The notes under the pieces are model-generated. The model was given only the letters and a program-made list of their open reading frames with translations. It was not told the origin of the DNA and did not search any database. From Clostridiaceae bacterium (lineage in GTDB: Bacteria > Bacillota > Clostridia > CAYPLH01 > DUMO01), in NCBI GenBank assembly GCA_012839865.1, contig DUMO01000063.1:62001-126000 (forward strand): a DNA stretch of 64,000 nucleotides. Direction: 5' to 3'. A program made the position numbers and the translations under genes. Positions 35,073 through 43,772 of the stretch are shown here, piece by piece (position 1 is the first letter of the stretch; each line of letters opens with the position of its first letter).

Positions 35073-36992
35073 TCAAATTATCTTGCCGGGATTAATCATA
35101 TCGATTATTTTATTACAAATTGCTTCCGAATCCAGACCATATTTTTTCAATAACTCGCCCTTGGACCCATGTTCGATAAATTTATCGGGGAAACCTAAAA
35201 TTTTTGTATTAACTTTGACTGAAGCTTCTGTAACAGTTTTCAATACTAAACTTCCCAGGCCTCCTATGACCGTATTGTCTTCCAAAGTTACCAAGTTCCC
35301 GGTTTTGCTTATGGATTCCAAAATTGCATTCTTATCGACAGGCTTGATAAACCTCAAGTTGATAATATCGGCCGATATTCCCTTTTCACCCAGCATTTTC
35401 CCTGCCAATAGAGCTGTCTCAACCATATCTCCCGCAGCAACCAAGGTTACATCCTTACCCTTTTGAATAACTGAAGCCTTTCCAAATTCAATTTCATTAA
35501 ACAAGGTTAATATTTCTCTTCCCTGCCCTTTGGGATACCTTATGGCAATAGGCCCTTTATATTCGAGAACTGCAAATTCAAGCATTTTCCTGAATTCAGT
35601 ATAGTCGCAGGGAGCAAGAACTGCCATATTGGGAATATGGCTCAAAAAAGATATGTCGAAAATTCCCTGATGGGTTTCGCCATCCTCTCCAACTACTCCA
35701 GCCCGGTCAATGGCAAATACAACATGCAGGTTTTGCAGCGCGACATCATGCAGAATCTGGTCATAGGAACGCTGCAAAAATGAAGAATAAATTGCAACAA
35801 CAGGAAGCATGCCTCCCCTGGCCAGTCCTGCCGCAAGGGTCACCGCATGCTGCTCGGCAATTCCCACATCAAAAAACCTGTTTCTGTAGGTCTTTGAAAA
35901 TTCACCAAGTCCTGTCCCGTGCCTCATGGCTGCAGTTATAGCTACGAGGTTCGGCTTTTTTTCCGCAAGTTTTATAAGTTCCTTTCCGAAAACGCTTGAG
36001 TAATCCGAGCCGTTTGGTTTCAAAACTTCACCTGTTTCCACTTCAAAGGGGGATACTCCATGAAAAACGTCCGGGTTTGTTTCAGCCGGTATGTAACCTT
36101 TTCCCTTCTTGGTCACTACATGAACCAGCACAGGGCCCTTCTGGGCTTTGGCTTTGGACAGGACACCGTTCAGTTCTGCTATATTGTGGCCATCAATGGG
36201 TCCTAAGTATTTAAATCCCAGTTCCTCAAAAATAATTCCGGGCATAATGAGGTATTTTATAGTCCCTTTAACCCTGTTAAGGGCTTTGACTGCCTTTTTC
36301 CCTACAGCAGGGATTTTACTTAAGATAACGTCAATATCCCCTTTAACATTATAATAAAAAGGCGCGATACGTATTTTGCTTAAATACCTTGACAGCCCTC
36401 CCACATTTCTTGAAATAGACATGTCATTGTCATTCAGTATCACTATCAGATTATTGGGTGACCGTCCTGCATCATTCAGGGCTTCAAAAGCCATGCCGCC
36501 CGTCATGGCTCCATCACCGATAACTGCTATCACATTGTATTTTTCGCCTTTTAAATCCCTTGCCCGGGCAAATCCAAGGGCTGCTGAAATTGAGGTGCTG
36601 CTGTGACCTGTGTTAAAGCAGTCATATACACTTTCATTTGTTTTAGGAAAACCGGATAAACCTCCAAGTTTCCTTAAAGAATGAAACCTGTCCCGCCTTC
36701 CGGTAATAAGCTTGTGTATATATGTTTGATGCCCCACATCCCAAACAATTTTATCAACTGGAGTATTGAACGTATAATGAAGGGCCAAAGTCAGTTCAAC
36801 CACTCCGAGGTTGGCTGAAAGATGCCCGCCTGTTCTGGATATATTGTTTACAAGGTATTCCCTTATCTCTTTTGCCAGTTCATTAAGCTGTTCAATTGAA
36901 AGCTCTCTTAAATCAGCCGGGGAATTTATCCTGCTTAGTAAACCGTTAGATTCTATTTTTAATCCCTCTTTCGATTTTTTATATTTCTTCAT
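35073..36992 (-). CDS. dxs: 1-deoxy-D-xylulose-5-phosphate synthase
   Basis: 639 residues. Condenses pyruvate and glyceraldehyde 3-phosphate, the first step of the MEP isoprenoid path, using thiamine diphosphate. The TPP motif begins IGDGAMTGGMAFEALNDAG (about residue 160) and includes NDNDMSI. The transketolase pyrimidine domain has EQHAVTLAAGLA and the C-terminal domain ends normally. It overlaps oapA by 4 bp and is in the same operon as ispA, so isoprenoid start and chain-building enzymes are coexpressed. Confidence 0.97.
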   Translation of the reverse strand: MKKYKKSKEGLKIESNGLLSRINSPADLRELSIEQLNELAKEIREYLVNNISRTGGHLSANLGVVELTLALHYTFNTPVDKIVWDVGHQTYIHKLITGRRDRFHSLRKLGGLSGFPKTNESVYDCFNTGHSSTSISAALGFARARDLKGEKYNVIAVIGDGAMTGGMAFEALNDAGRSPNNLIVILNDNDMSISRNVGGLSRYLSKIRIAPFYYNVKGDIDVILSKIPAVGKKAVKALNRVKGTIKYLIMPGIIFEELGFKYLGPIDGHNIAELNGVLSKAKAQKGPVLVHVVTKKGKGYIPAETNPDVFHGVSPFEVETGEVLKPNGSDYSSVFGKELIKLAEKKPNLVAITAAMRHGTGLGEFSKTYRNRFFDVGIAEQHAVTLAAGLARGGMLPVVAIYSSFLQRSYDQILHDVALQNLHVVFAIDRAGVVGEDGETHQGIFDISFLSHIPNMAVLAPCDYTEFRKMLEFAVLEYKGPIAIRYPKGQGREILTLFNEIEFGKASVIQKGKDVTLVAAGDMVETALLAGKMLGEKGISADIINLRFIKPVDKNAILESISKTGNLVTLEDNTVIGGLGSLVLKTVTEASVKVNTKILGFPDKFIEHGSKGELLKKYGLDSEAICNKIIDMINPGKII

Positions 36993-37609
36993 TTCTTCCT
37001 CGATGTTTCAGAATTTATTCTTCCAATAAAAAAACTTAATATTATGCTTACTCTGTAAACCAGTGTATTGCTTTTTTTCAATGCAAGTGTTTTTCCAATG
37101 GCTTTGCCTCCAATTGTCGCAGAAGCAATAAAACCTGTAACCAAAAAGCCAAAATATGGAGTCAAGCCCCAGGTCGTTTCACGGGACATGGCAACCACTA
37201 TCAGCGCTCCCATTGACCCGCTTAAAACACCGCAAATGTCACCAACAACGTCATTGCAAATGCTTGATACTTTGTTGGCATTACGTATTAAAAAAATTGC
37301 CTGCTTTGCTCCCGGCATTTTTCTTGATGCCATTGCATGAAAGGGTGTTTCATCCGCTGCTGCAACAGCAAGCCCCACCATATCAAAAAAAATACCAATT
37401 ACTATTATAATAAAAAGTATTAAAAATGCCACTGCAAGATGTACATTGGAAAGCAATCTGGATGATATTACGGAAATAGTTGCAGAGATCAGGAAGCCTA
37501 GAATTGATACCCGGATAACCCATGTATCCCGCTTATTCTTTTTTGAAGAACCATTCTTTTTATACTTTAATTTTCTTCCACGAAATTTAAATTCATCATT
37601 TTCAGCCAT
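36989..37609 (-). CDS. oapA: OLE-RNA-associated membrane protein OapA-like
   Basis: 206 residues. A basic N-terminus (KFRGRKLKYKKNGSSKKNKR) is followed by four hydrophobic segments (about 33-50, 55-82, 123-145 and 150-175). It resembles the DUF21 membrane domain of CNNM/CorC magnesium proteins: GGKAIGKTLALKKSN replaces their G-E-x-x-P-K-x-x-A motif. OapA proteins form a membrane complex with OLE RNA and are always encoded beside it. This gene lies directly after the RNA-like 1-kb gap and overlaps dxs, exactly the published OLE context. Name assignment is by context and membrane pattern. Confidence 0.82.
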   Translation of the reverse strand: MAENDEFKFRGRKLKYKKNGSSKKNKRDTWVIRVSILGFLISATISVISSRLLSNVHLAVAFLILFIIIVIGIFFDMVGLAVAAADETPFHAMASRKMPGAKQAIFLIRNANKVSSICNDVVGDICGVLSGSMGALIVVAMSRETTWGLTPYFGFLVTGFIASATIGGKAIGKTLALKKSNTLVYRVSIILSFFIGRINSETSRKK

Positions 37610-37769
37610 TATTTTTCTCCCGGATTTTCTCCAAGCTGTGTGAAAATTGCTAATGCTGTATGTATATCAAACAAAGCAGATATTTCTATAAAACACTCTC
37701 CATATATTTAATATGGCATAATTATCACTGTGATATTTAAAACTCTGTAATATTTTATATATATTAACA

Positions 37770-38360
37770 GGTGGCTGCATACTGAGTAAATTTTGCGGCT
37801 TAGGTCAGGCAGGATTTCCCTTGAAAGTGCTGAATTGTCGCCGTTTTCAGCGGTTCCCCTTTAAACTTTCAACAGCCATGTTGCCATAAGCTGAGCCTGA
37901 TCACCACTTAGTCCACACTGCAATCCCCAGTACACAATAACAGTCTAGGGGTTTTCCCCGACAGTCCTGCTGTTTCCTAGCCTCTTTTGCAGAATTGGTT
38001 TCAAACAGCAATAATAAATATGCTTTGGCCATTGCAAATTTATCCGATCCATTATCCACCATATCCACTCAAGGCAGGCTACTCTGTTCACAGCATCATT
38101 ACCGCAAAACAGGTTTAATCCCTTATCATAAGTTGTCGCACAGTGAAAAAAACACTGCCTTATACCCACAAGTAAGGGTCTCCACGGTAAAGGGGTCAAC
38201 GCCTGCATGCCATTGCAGATCGCCCCTAAACCTTAACTCCCAGCATCAACCCACCACTGGGCGTGGCAAGCCGACACAAGGAACTTCATCGATGTGCCCT
38301 TAACGGATTTTTAGGCCCGTTTTCAAAAACAGCAGTTCCGACTAGAATACTGCGCCACCC
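37770..38360 (-). ncRNA. OLE RNA (ornate, large, extremophilic), about 590 nt
   Basis: A 1.07-kb non-coding gap between a PAP2-family gene and the OapA-like gene, inside the nusB-ispA-dxs operon, is where OLE RNAs are known to lie. The core is closed by a long-range pairing: GGTGGCGCA (minus-strand 38359-38351) with TGC-A-GCCACC (37779-37770). Inside are clear hairpins, e.g. TTGAAAGT/ACTTTCAA (37821-37828 with 37865-37872) enclosing CCG-CGG, AACGG/CCGTT near 38300, and CGGGGAAAACCCC near 37955. The core length of about 590 nt agrees with the family. ORFs in it lack ribosome sites and family resemblance. Exact ends are not certain. Confidence 0.85.
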
Positions 38361-38398
38361 TCGAATTTGCTTCAATATTGTAATTGTAACAAAAAGCA

Positions 38399-38470
38399 GG
38401 TTGAGCTAACTTTATATGCATCTCATACCGGCGAAAAGTTTTTGCACAATACTTGATGCGAAGCTCAACC
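38399..38470 (-). terminator. 72-bp hairpin upstream of the OLE core
   Basis: On the minus strand GGTTGAGCT and AGCTCAACC form perfect 9-bp arms, with an inner GCATC/GATGC pair, and TGCTTTTTG follows. It could end transcripts from the PAP2 gene or be the first stem of the OLE transcript. No convincing promoter for OLE alone is seen. A lone TATAAT is at 38544-38549 with a poor -35. Confidence 0.5.
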
Positions 38471-38677
38471 AATATGTTATTTGGGTGTCAATCACATATT
38501 AATTTAAATCTCCAAAGTCGTGCCATGGAGTTGACGATATGGAATTATAACATAAAATAAAGAATCTTAAAAGAACAACTAAAGCGTTTATTCTGTTTAT
38601 ATTGGCTTTCTATGAGTTTTAACCAGCAATATCAATGTTAAGCTTATTCTATATATCTTATGTTTACTTATGCTTGC

Positions 38678-39115
38678 TCATCCTAGCAAGAGTCCGATGG
38701 CAATTCCCATCAAAGCGCCTACTATCACCTGAAAAGGTGTATGTCCCAAAAGTTCCTTCAGTTTTTCATCCATATGCAGAAAATCATTGGAATAGATTAT
38801 TTTATTCAAAATCTCAGCTTGTTTTCCAGCGGCCCTTCTTACACCTGCAGCATCCTGCATTACAACCAGCGCAAAGGCTGTAGCAATTCCAAACTCAATG
38901 GACCCAAAACCCAGATTTTTTCCTACCACTGTAGCAACACAGACTACATAGGATGCATGGGCGGAAGGCATGCCGCCTGTCCCGACAAATCTTGTAAAAT
39001 CCAATTTTTTCTCTGTAAGCAATACTGTAAGTACTTTGATAAACTGAGCAATAAACCATGTTAATGCCGGTACAACAATTGCCTTGTTGGAAAAAATGCT
39101 TTCAATAAACTCCAA
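38678..39115 (-). CDS. Divergent PAP2-family (DUF212) membrane protein
   Basis: 145 residues with three or four membrane segments and the family signature FVGTGGMPSAHASYVVC (about residues 43-60), followed by VVMQDAAGVRRAAGKQA and a C-terminal LGHTPFQVIVGALMGI. These are relatives of acid phosphatase PAP2 and may act on a lipid or polyprenyl phosphate. Lying 30 bp after ispA, a link to polyprenyl metabolism is plausible. No activity is established for the family. Confidence 0.88.
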   Translation of the reverse strand: MEFIESIFSNKAIVVPALTWFIAQFIKVLTVLLTEKKLDFTRFVGTGGMPSAHASYVVCVATVVGKNLGFGSIEFGIATAFALVVMQDAAGVRRAAGKQAEILNKIIYSNDFLHMDEKLKELLGHTPFQVIVGALMGIAIGLLLG

Positions 39116-39145
39116 TGTTTTTCCTCCCCGAACAATATATAAATA

Positions 39146-40036
39146 TTATTTGTCTCTGGTTACAATATAATCCACAAGCTCTTCAAGAAAATGAGATTCA
39201 AAATTCAATTTGCTGATGTATTTTAAAGCTTCTGAGGCTGTCTTGTACAGAATTTCCCTGGCTTTGTCCAAACCATACAGGGTAACGAAAGTTTGCTTAT
39301 TATTTGCAGCATCATTGCCGGAAAGCTTCCCCATAACCTTAAAGTCCCCTTCAAAATCAAGAATGTCATCCTTGATCTGAAAGGCCAGCCCGATTTTTTC
39401 AGCATACTGTTCCAGATATTTCATTTCATCAGTCCTGGCATCGCAAAGAACTGCTGCTGCCAATACTGGAGCTTTTATAAGGGCCCCTGTTTTTTTTGAA
39501 TGCATGTATTCAACTAGTTCCAAAGTCATTTCCTTGTTTTGAGATTCGATATCTATTACCTGGCCGCCTATCATGCCTGAAACTCCTGATGCATTGCTTA
39601 TGATACAAGCAGCCTTTATCTTCCTTTCAAGAAACTCCTTATTTTTCAGCATGTCCTGATGCATTATTTCAAAAGCGTAATTCAGCAGGGCATTACCTGC
39701 GAGTATTGCCATGGCTTCTCCAAAAACCTTGTGGTTTGTCAATTTTCCCCGCCTGTAATCATCATTGTCCATGGCAGGAAGGTCATCATGAATGAGTGAG
39801 TAAGTATGAATCATTTCAATTGCGCAGGCGTATGGCATTGCAATTTTATAATCCTGACCAAAGGAATCGCAGACCGCAAGAGTAAGTATCGGCCTCAGCC
39901 TTTTTCCTCCTGCTTCAAGGCTGTATTTCATTGCCCTGTAAATGTTTTTTTGAGGATTGTCCTTTTCCTCAAGCATGTTTTCCAAGGCAGCATTTACTAT
40001 ATTCAGCCATTGATTGTACTTTTCCTTAAATTCCAT
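39146..40036 (-). CDS. ispA: Farnesyl/geranylgeranyl diphosphate synthase (IspA-type)
   Basis: 296 residues from the ATG at 40036, chosen because GGAGG is 6 bp upstream. The frame to 40090 is an extension. Polyprenyl synthetase motifs: first Asp-rich LIHDDLPAMDNDDYRRG (about residue 83), KTGALIKAPV and second Asp-rich FQIKDDILDFEGD. It joins IPP to allylic diphosphates. Its start overlaps the xseB stop, showing translational coupling in the xseA-xseB-ispA run. Confidence 0.94.
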   Translation of the reverse strand: MEFKEKYNQWLNIVNAALENMLEEKDNPQKNIYRAMKYSLEAGGKRLRPILTLAVCDSFGQDYKIAMPYACAIEMIHTYSLIHDDLPAMDNDDYRRGKLTNHKVFGEAMAILAGNALLNYAFEIMHQDMLKNKEFLERKIKAACIISNASGVSGMIGGQVIDIESQNKEMTLELVEYMHSKKTGALIKAPVLAAAVLCDARTDEMKYLEQYAEKIGLAFQIKDDILDFEGDFKVMGKLSGNDAANNKQTFVTLYGLDKAREILYKTASEALKYISKLNFESHFLEELVDYIVTRDK

Positions 40037-40277
40037 CAGATTCCTCCGGTATGAATGGCTTCTCCGTGATGCCGAATTTTTCATCTTCAAGCAGCATGGT
40101 TATCTTTTTTTCAACCTCATCAAGCCGCTTGCTGCAAAACCTTGAAAGGGCAATACCCTCCTGGAACACATTTATAAGTTCATCCAGCGGGAGCTCCCCT
40201 TTTTCAAGAAGCTCCACTGTTTTTTCCAGTTTGGTTATAGCCTCTTCAAAACTCATAATTGTCTTTATTTCTTCCAT
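40026..40277 (-). CDS. xseB: Exodeoxyribonuclease VII small subunit
   Basis: 83 residues from the ATG at 40277, chosen because GGAGGTTGTT precedes it. The upstream frame to 40334 overlaps xseA and is not needed. The XseB signature SFEEAITKLEKTVELLEKGELPLDE is read here as two halves of a helical hairpin, followed by FCSKRLDEVEKKI. It assembles with XseA to degrade single-stranded DNA. The length is typical. Confidence 0.95.
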   Translation of the reverse strand: MEEIKTIMSFEEAITKLEKTVELLEKGELPLDELINVFQEGIALSRFCSKRLDEVEKKITMLLEDEKFGITEKPFIPEESDGI

Positions 40278-40291
40278 AACAACCTCCGTCC

Positions 40292-41557
40292 TTAAGAACT
40301 TGACTTTTTCACAGGAACTGTAGTATCTGAACATTCTCCGTCCAAATTTCCCGGTATTAATTCGGTATTCTCAACAGTACAATTTATTTTACCGTCTGCT
40401 ACGCTTATTTCAAGGGACTCCCCTTTTTGCACTCCTTTAGCCGACATTATGATTCTCCCTGAATCTGAGTGCCTGACAATGCTGTATCCTCTGGCAAGCA
40501 CCGACAAGGGGCTTAATGCATTCAGTCTGCCAATAAGTGTGCCCAGTACCGAACTTATTTTTTCCTTGTTAAGGAGCAACGCCTTGTGCATGTATTTATC
40601 CAGCATGTCAAGTCTCATTCTTTCCTGATAAATCCTGTCATAAGGCTGCCTGAAAACACGGCTGTTTTTCAATTTGTCCAGCTTTTTGCGGTCTAAATCA
40701 GTTTGCTTTAAAACTGCATTATTAAGCCGGTTTACAAGGCTGTTGATTTTTTGTTTTAGCATAAGTTTCTCAGGCAATACCAATTCTGCTGCGGCGGAAG
40801 GTGTCGGAGCCCTTAAATCGGCTACAAAATCTGAAATTGTGTAGTCTGTTTCATGACCGACCGCCGATATAACCGGGATTTTGGATTCAAAAATACTGCG
40901 GGCAACAATCTCTTCATTAAATGCCCACAGTTCTTCCAGGGATCCTCCGCCCCGGGCAACAATTATAACATCAACGCACCCAAGCTCGTTGAATTTTCTT
41001 ACGGCATTGGCAATCTGCCTTGCTGCCAGGCTTCCCTGAACTGCCACAGGGAATATTTTAAGCTCAAAATTATGAAACCGTCTGCTGAGGATATTAATGA
41101 TATCTCTTATTACTGCTCCGGTTGAAGAGGTTACTACTCCGATTGATTTTGGGAGATACGGAATCTTCTTTTTAAACCTGGAATCAAAAAGTCCTTCGCT
41201 CTCCAGCCTTTTTTTCAACTGTTCAAAAGCCATGTACAGGTTTCCCATTCCGTCGGGAACCATTTCCTCTGCATATAATTGATATTGACCATCTCTTTCA
41301 AAAACAGAAAGGTACCCCCTGATTATGACCTTCATGCCATTCTCAGGAGAAAATCCAAGATTTGAATTTCTGCTTCTGAACATGACACATTTCAGGAGTG
41401 AGTTTTCGTCCTTTATTGTAAAGTACATATGGCCGGAATAATGAGCTTTGTAATTTGAAATTTCACCTTTTACCCATATGTTGGAGAGCAGTAAATCTTT
41501 TGCTAATATATTTTTTATATAACTGTTGATTTCCGATACACTGTAAATCCTTTGCAT
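40292..41557 (-). CDS. xseA: Exodeoxyribonuclease VII large subunit
   Basis: 421 residues: an N-terminal OB fold (VKGEISNYKAHYSGHMYFTIKDE as its centre), then the catalytic domain with GVVTSSTGAVIRDI, VDVIIVARGGGSLEELWAFN and SAVGHETDYTISDFVAD, and a coiled-coil C-terminal half that binds XseB. Cleaves single-stranded DNA from both ends. It lies between nusB and xseB. In Bacillus folD lies between nusB and xseA, but it is absent here. Confidence 0.96.
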   Translation of the reverse strand: MQRIYSVSEINSYIKNILAKDLLLSNIWVKGEISNYKAHYSGHMYFTIKDENSLLKCVMFRSRNSNLGFSPENGMKVIIRGYLSVFERDGQYQLYAEEMVPDGMGNLYMAFEQLKKRLESEGLFDSRFKKKIPYLPKSIGVVTSSTGAVIRDIINILSRRFHNFELKIFPVAVQGSLAARQIANAVRKFNELGCVDVIIVARGGGSLEELWAFNEEIVARSIFESKIPVISAVGHETDYTISDFVADLRAPTPSAAAELVLPEKLMLKQKINSLVNRLNNAVLKQTDLDRKKLDKLKNSRVFRQPYDRIYQERMRLDMLDKYMHKALLLNKEKISSVLGTLIGRLNALSPLSVLARGYSIVRHSDSGRIIMSAKGVQKGESLEISVADGKINCTVENTELIPGNLDGECSDTTVPVKKSSS

Positions 41558-41609
41558 AACCCACCTTTAGTGGTTGTCCCAAAAAATAACAAACCCCCGT
41601 AAAACATTT

Positions 41610-42062
41610 TCAAATCTCACGGACAGAGTCATTTTCTCCGCTTTGCCGCGGTTCTTTTTTATTTTCCAGGTCCTCCGCCACTTTACCCAATACACCGTTT
41701 ACAAACGATCCTGCATCCTGTCCGCTATATTTTTTTGCCATCTCAATAGCTTCATTAATGGAAACGTTGGAAGGGATATCGTCCCTGTAAAGCAACTCAA
41801 ATATGCCCAGCCTTAGTATGGAAAGGTCGACCCGGGATATCCTGCTTATTTTCCAGCCCTTTGAACACTTCTCGATTTTCTCGTCAATTTTGTCAAGATT
41901 TTTAAAGACACCGTAAATAACATCAAGAATATATTCCTTATCCTTTTCCCTTACGCTTTGGTTATTCAATGCCATTTCAATTTGTTTTTCCCTGTCATCT
42001 TTCTGTATTTCCAACTGGTACAGGAGCTTCATTGCAAGTTCCCTTGATGCTTTTCTTCCCAT
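41610..42062 (-). CDS. nusB: Transcription antitermination factor NusB
   Basis: 150 residues, helical. NusB-family features: RELAMKLLYQLEIQK at the start, RVDLSILRLGIFELLYRDDIP in the middle and the closing FVNGVLGKVAEDLEN. It works with NusE (S10) on boxA RNA in rRNA operons. It opens the long operon that ends with recN and has a strong promoter upstream (42209-42237) with a leader of about 140 nt. Confidence 0.95.
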   Translation of the reverse strand: MGRKASRELAMKLLYQLEIQKDDREKQIEMALNNQSVREKDKEYILDVIYGVFKNLDKIDEKIEKCSKGWKISRISRVDLSILRLGIFELLYRDDIPSNVSINEAIEMAKKYSGQDAGSFVNGVLGKVAEDLENKKEPRQSGENDSVREI

Positions 42063-42208
42063 TTGGCATTACCCCTCCAAATACTAAACAAATCGATATA
42101 TCATGCTGCATTTAAGCTGCAAACTCCAACGACCAAGCCATATACTTTTTCCAAAAACTTATCGAACCGCCTTTATATGCGGCATATGTTGCAGAAAAAA
42201 CCATATGT

Positions 42209-42237
42209 ATTGTATATATTGTAAATGGAGTTGTCAA
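42209..42237 (-). promoter_or_regulatory. SigA-type promoter of the nusB-recN operon
   Basis: On the minus strand consensus TTGACA (42232-42237), 17 bp, TACAAT (42209-42214). Because no comparable promoter is seen until recN, it probably drives xseA, ispA, OLE RNA, oapA and dxs as well. Confidence 0.85.
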
Positions 42238-42259
42238 CTTGCTTTTTCAGTAAATCGCA

Positions 42260-42490
42260 TCATCTATATGTACCTGGTGGTAATATTCTATCCAGGAGGT
42301 TTTTCAAATAATCTTTATTCTCTGACATCTTGGTTCCGATAAAATAGCCCAGGCTCATACAAATCGCAATAAACACAACTCTATACACACCCAATAACAG
42401 TACCGCCGTTGCAACAATCAAACCGATAAAAGCACCGTCAATACCACCACGGTAAGTATGATAGAAACTCAACAGTCTTTCTTTGAACAC
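42260..42490 (-). CDS. DUF2273 small membrane protein
   Basis: 76 residues from a GTG start behind GGAGGG. Two membrane segments (about 17-35 and 37-52) with a GGIDGAFIGLIVATA entry, typical of DUF2273 proteins encoded beside amaP and asp23 in Firmicutes. The function is unknown. The association with the envelope-stress Asp23 complex is from context. Confidence 0.85.
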   Translation of the reverse strand: MFKERLLSFYHTYRGGIDGAFIGLIVATAVLLLGVYRVVFIAICMSLGYFIGTKMSENKDYLKNLLDRILPPGTYR

Positions 42491-42523
42491 CTTACATGCC
42501 CTCCATTATCCATACGTTATTGA

Positions 42524-43069
42524 TTATTCTACCCTGGACCTGTACCCTGTATAAACATTTTCAACAATAACCGAAACATTGCTGACTTCTATTCCCGTAG
42601 CAGTCTCAACCGAATGCTTGACTTTCTTTTGAATTTCTTCTGAAAGTGAAGGAATATTCACTTCAGGAAGCAAAATAACCCTTAGCTCTACTCTGATTTT
42701 TTCCTCAGTTTTTGCAGAGCCAGCTTTTATTTCTTTTATGCCCTGAATCTTTCTTGTAACTGCAAGAGCAATGTTTTCAATCGTTTCAAGTGAAATCCTT
42801 ATTTCACCTATGTTGGTAACCCTGGTTACAGCCTTTTTTTCCTTATACTGTTTGATACCTGAAAGAAGAAATATCAAGCTTAAAGTGAGGAACAGTAATG
42901 CAACTATGAACATAATGAAGTTGGTATACGGATATTCCATTGCAAAATAAACATTATTGGTCAATATATCGAAAAATGGAGGCCAGAGTGCTACAATCAT
43001 GACCAGAATGGCAATAATCGTAAGACAGATTGCGTATACAGTCAACAGGATTCTGAAAAAAATATTCAA
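42524..43069 (-). CDS. amaP: AmaP-like Asp23 membrane anchor
   Basis: About 181 residues from a TTG start at 43067-43069, preferred over 43120 because AAGAAGGTGA lies 5 bp before it. Two membrane helices (about 5-30 and 47-70) precede a soluble Asp23-like domain (RISLETIENIALAVTRKIQG, ending NVSVIVENVYTG). AmaP holds Asp23 family proteins at the membrane. The asp23 gene is 125 bp upstream. Confidence 0.88.
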   Translation of the reverse strand: MNIFFRILLTVYAICLTIIAILVMIVALWPPFFDILTNNVYFAMEYPYTNFIMFIVALLFLTLSLIFLLSGIKQYKEKKAVTRVTNIGEIRISLETIENIALAVTRKIQGIKEIKAGSAKTEEKIRVELRVILLPEVNIPSLSEEIQKKVKHSVETATGIEVSNVSVIVENVYTGYRSRVE

Positions 43070-43194
43070 TAAGGTCACCTTCTTTCGTAAAACAATTAAA
43101 CTTGTAGTAAAATTATACAACGTATATTTAAAAAAATAAACCCAAACGGGTAAGTTAACTAAATATGCTTATTAATTATATACACATTTTTCAA

Positions 43195-43602
43195 TTATTT
43201 TACCCGCGGTTGTATTTCCTCAGGTATTTCTTTCTTGTAATCCTTATCTATATTCACTCCCTGCACATGTATATTGACTTCAATAACATTCAACCCTGTC
43301 ATTCTTTCTACCGATTCCTTGACTTTTTCCTGGATCTCCCATGCAACGTCGGGAATCCGGCATCCATATTCAACTATTATATAAAGGTCAATTACGGCTT
43401 CTTTTTCGCCGACTTCAACCTTGACACCCTTTGAAAGATTCTTTCTTCCCAGCATTTCAGCAATGCCTCCTGCAATTCCTCCGCTCATTCCGGCAACACC
43501 GGGAACGTCCATTGCGGCAATACCTGCAGTAATGGCAACCACTTCATCTGAAATTTTTATCATACCCTTATCAGTTACTACGTTCTGTTTTTCCTCTTCC
43601 AT
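43195..43602 (-). CDS. Asp23/Gls24 envelope stress response protein
   Basis: 135 residues, Asp23 family: GMIKISDEVVAITAGIAAMDVPGVAGM at the start (read in parts), a glycine-rich GGIAGGIAEML insert, then VDLYIIVEYGCRIPDVAWEIQ and VNIHVQGVNI. It accumulates under the membrane and takes part in envelope homeostasis. It corresponds to yqhY, between spoIIIAH and nusB as in Bacillus. It has an AGGAGAG ribosome site. Confidence 0.92.
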   Translation of the reverse strand: MEEEKQNVVTDKGMIKISDEVVAITAGIAAMDVPGVAGMSGGIAGGIAEMLGRKNLSKGVKVEVGEKEAVIDLYIIVEYGCRIPDVAWEIQEKVKESVERMTGLNVIEVNIHVQGVNIDKDYKKEIPEEIQPRVK

Positions 43603-43742
43603 GTTATCTCTCCTTTCCTTACAGATTCATAGAAAAACCTGTAAACAATTATATCATATTACATAATGAGTTAAAAGAATAAAATTGTCTTTCGCCAATT
43701 TTTCCATTTTTTAGTCTTAGGCTTATTCATCGGTTTCTTAAT

Positions 43743-43772
43743 AAACAAGCTGCCATGAAAGGTGGCTTGTTT
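43743..43772 (-). terminator. Hairpin at the spoIIIAH stop, probable terminator
   Basis: AAACAAGC (43743-43750) and GCTTGTTT (43765-43772) pair and overlap the stop codon. The T-run is short. It probably ends the spoIIIA transcript. Confidence 0.5.

Noticed and set aside
37945-38208. Minus-strand 87-codon ORF in the dxs-upstream gap
   Set aside because: It lies inside the OLE RNA, lacks a ribosome site, and its Trp/Cys-rich translation is unlike a protein.
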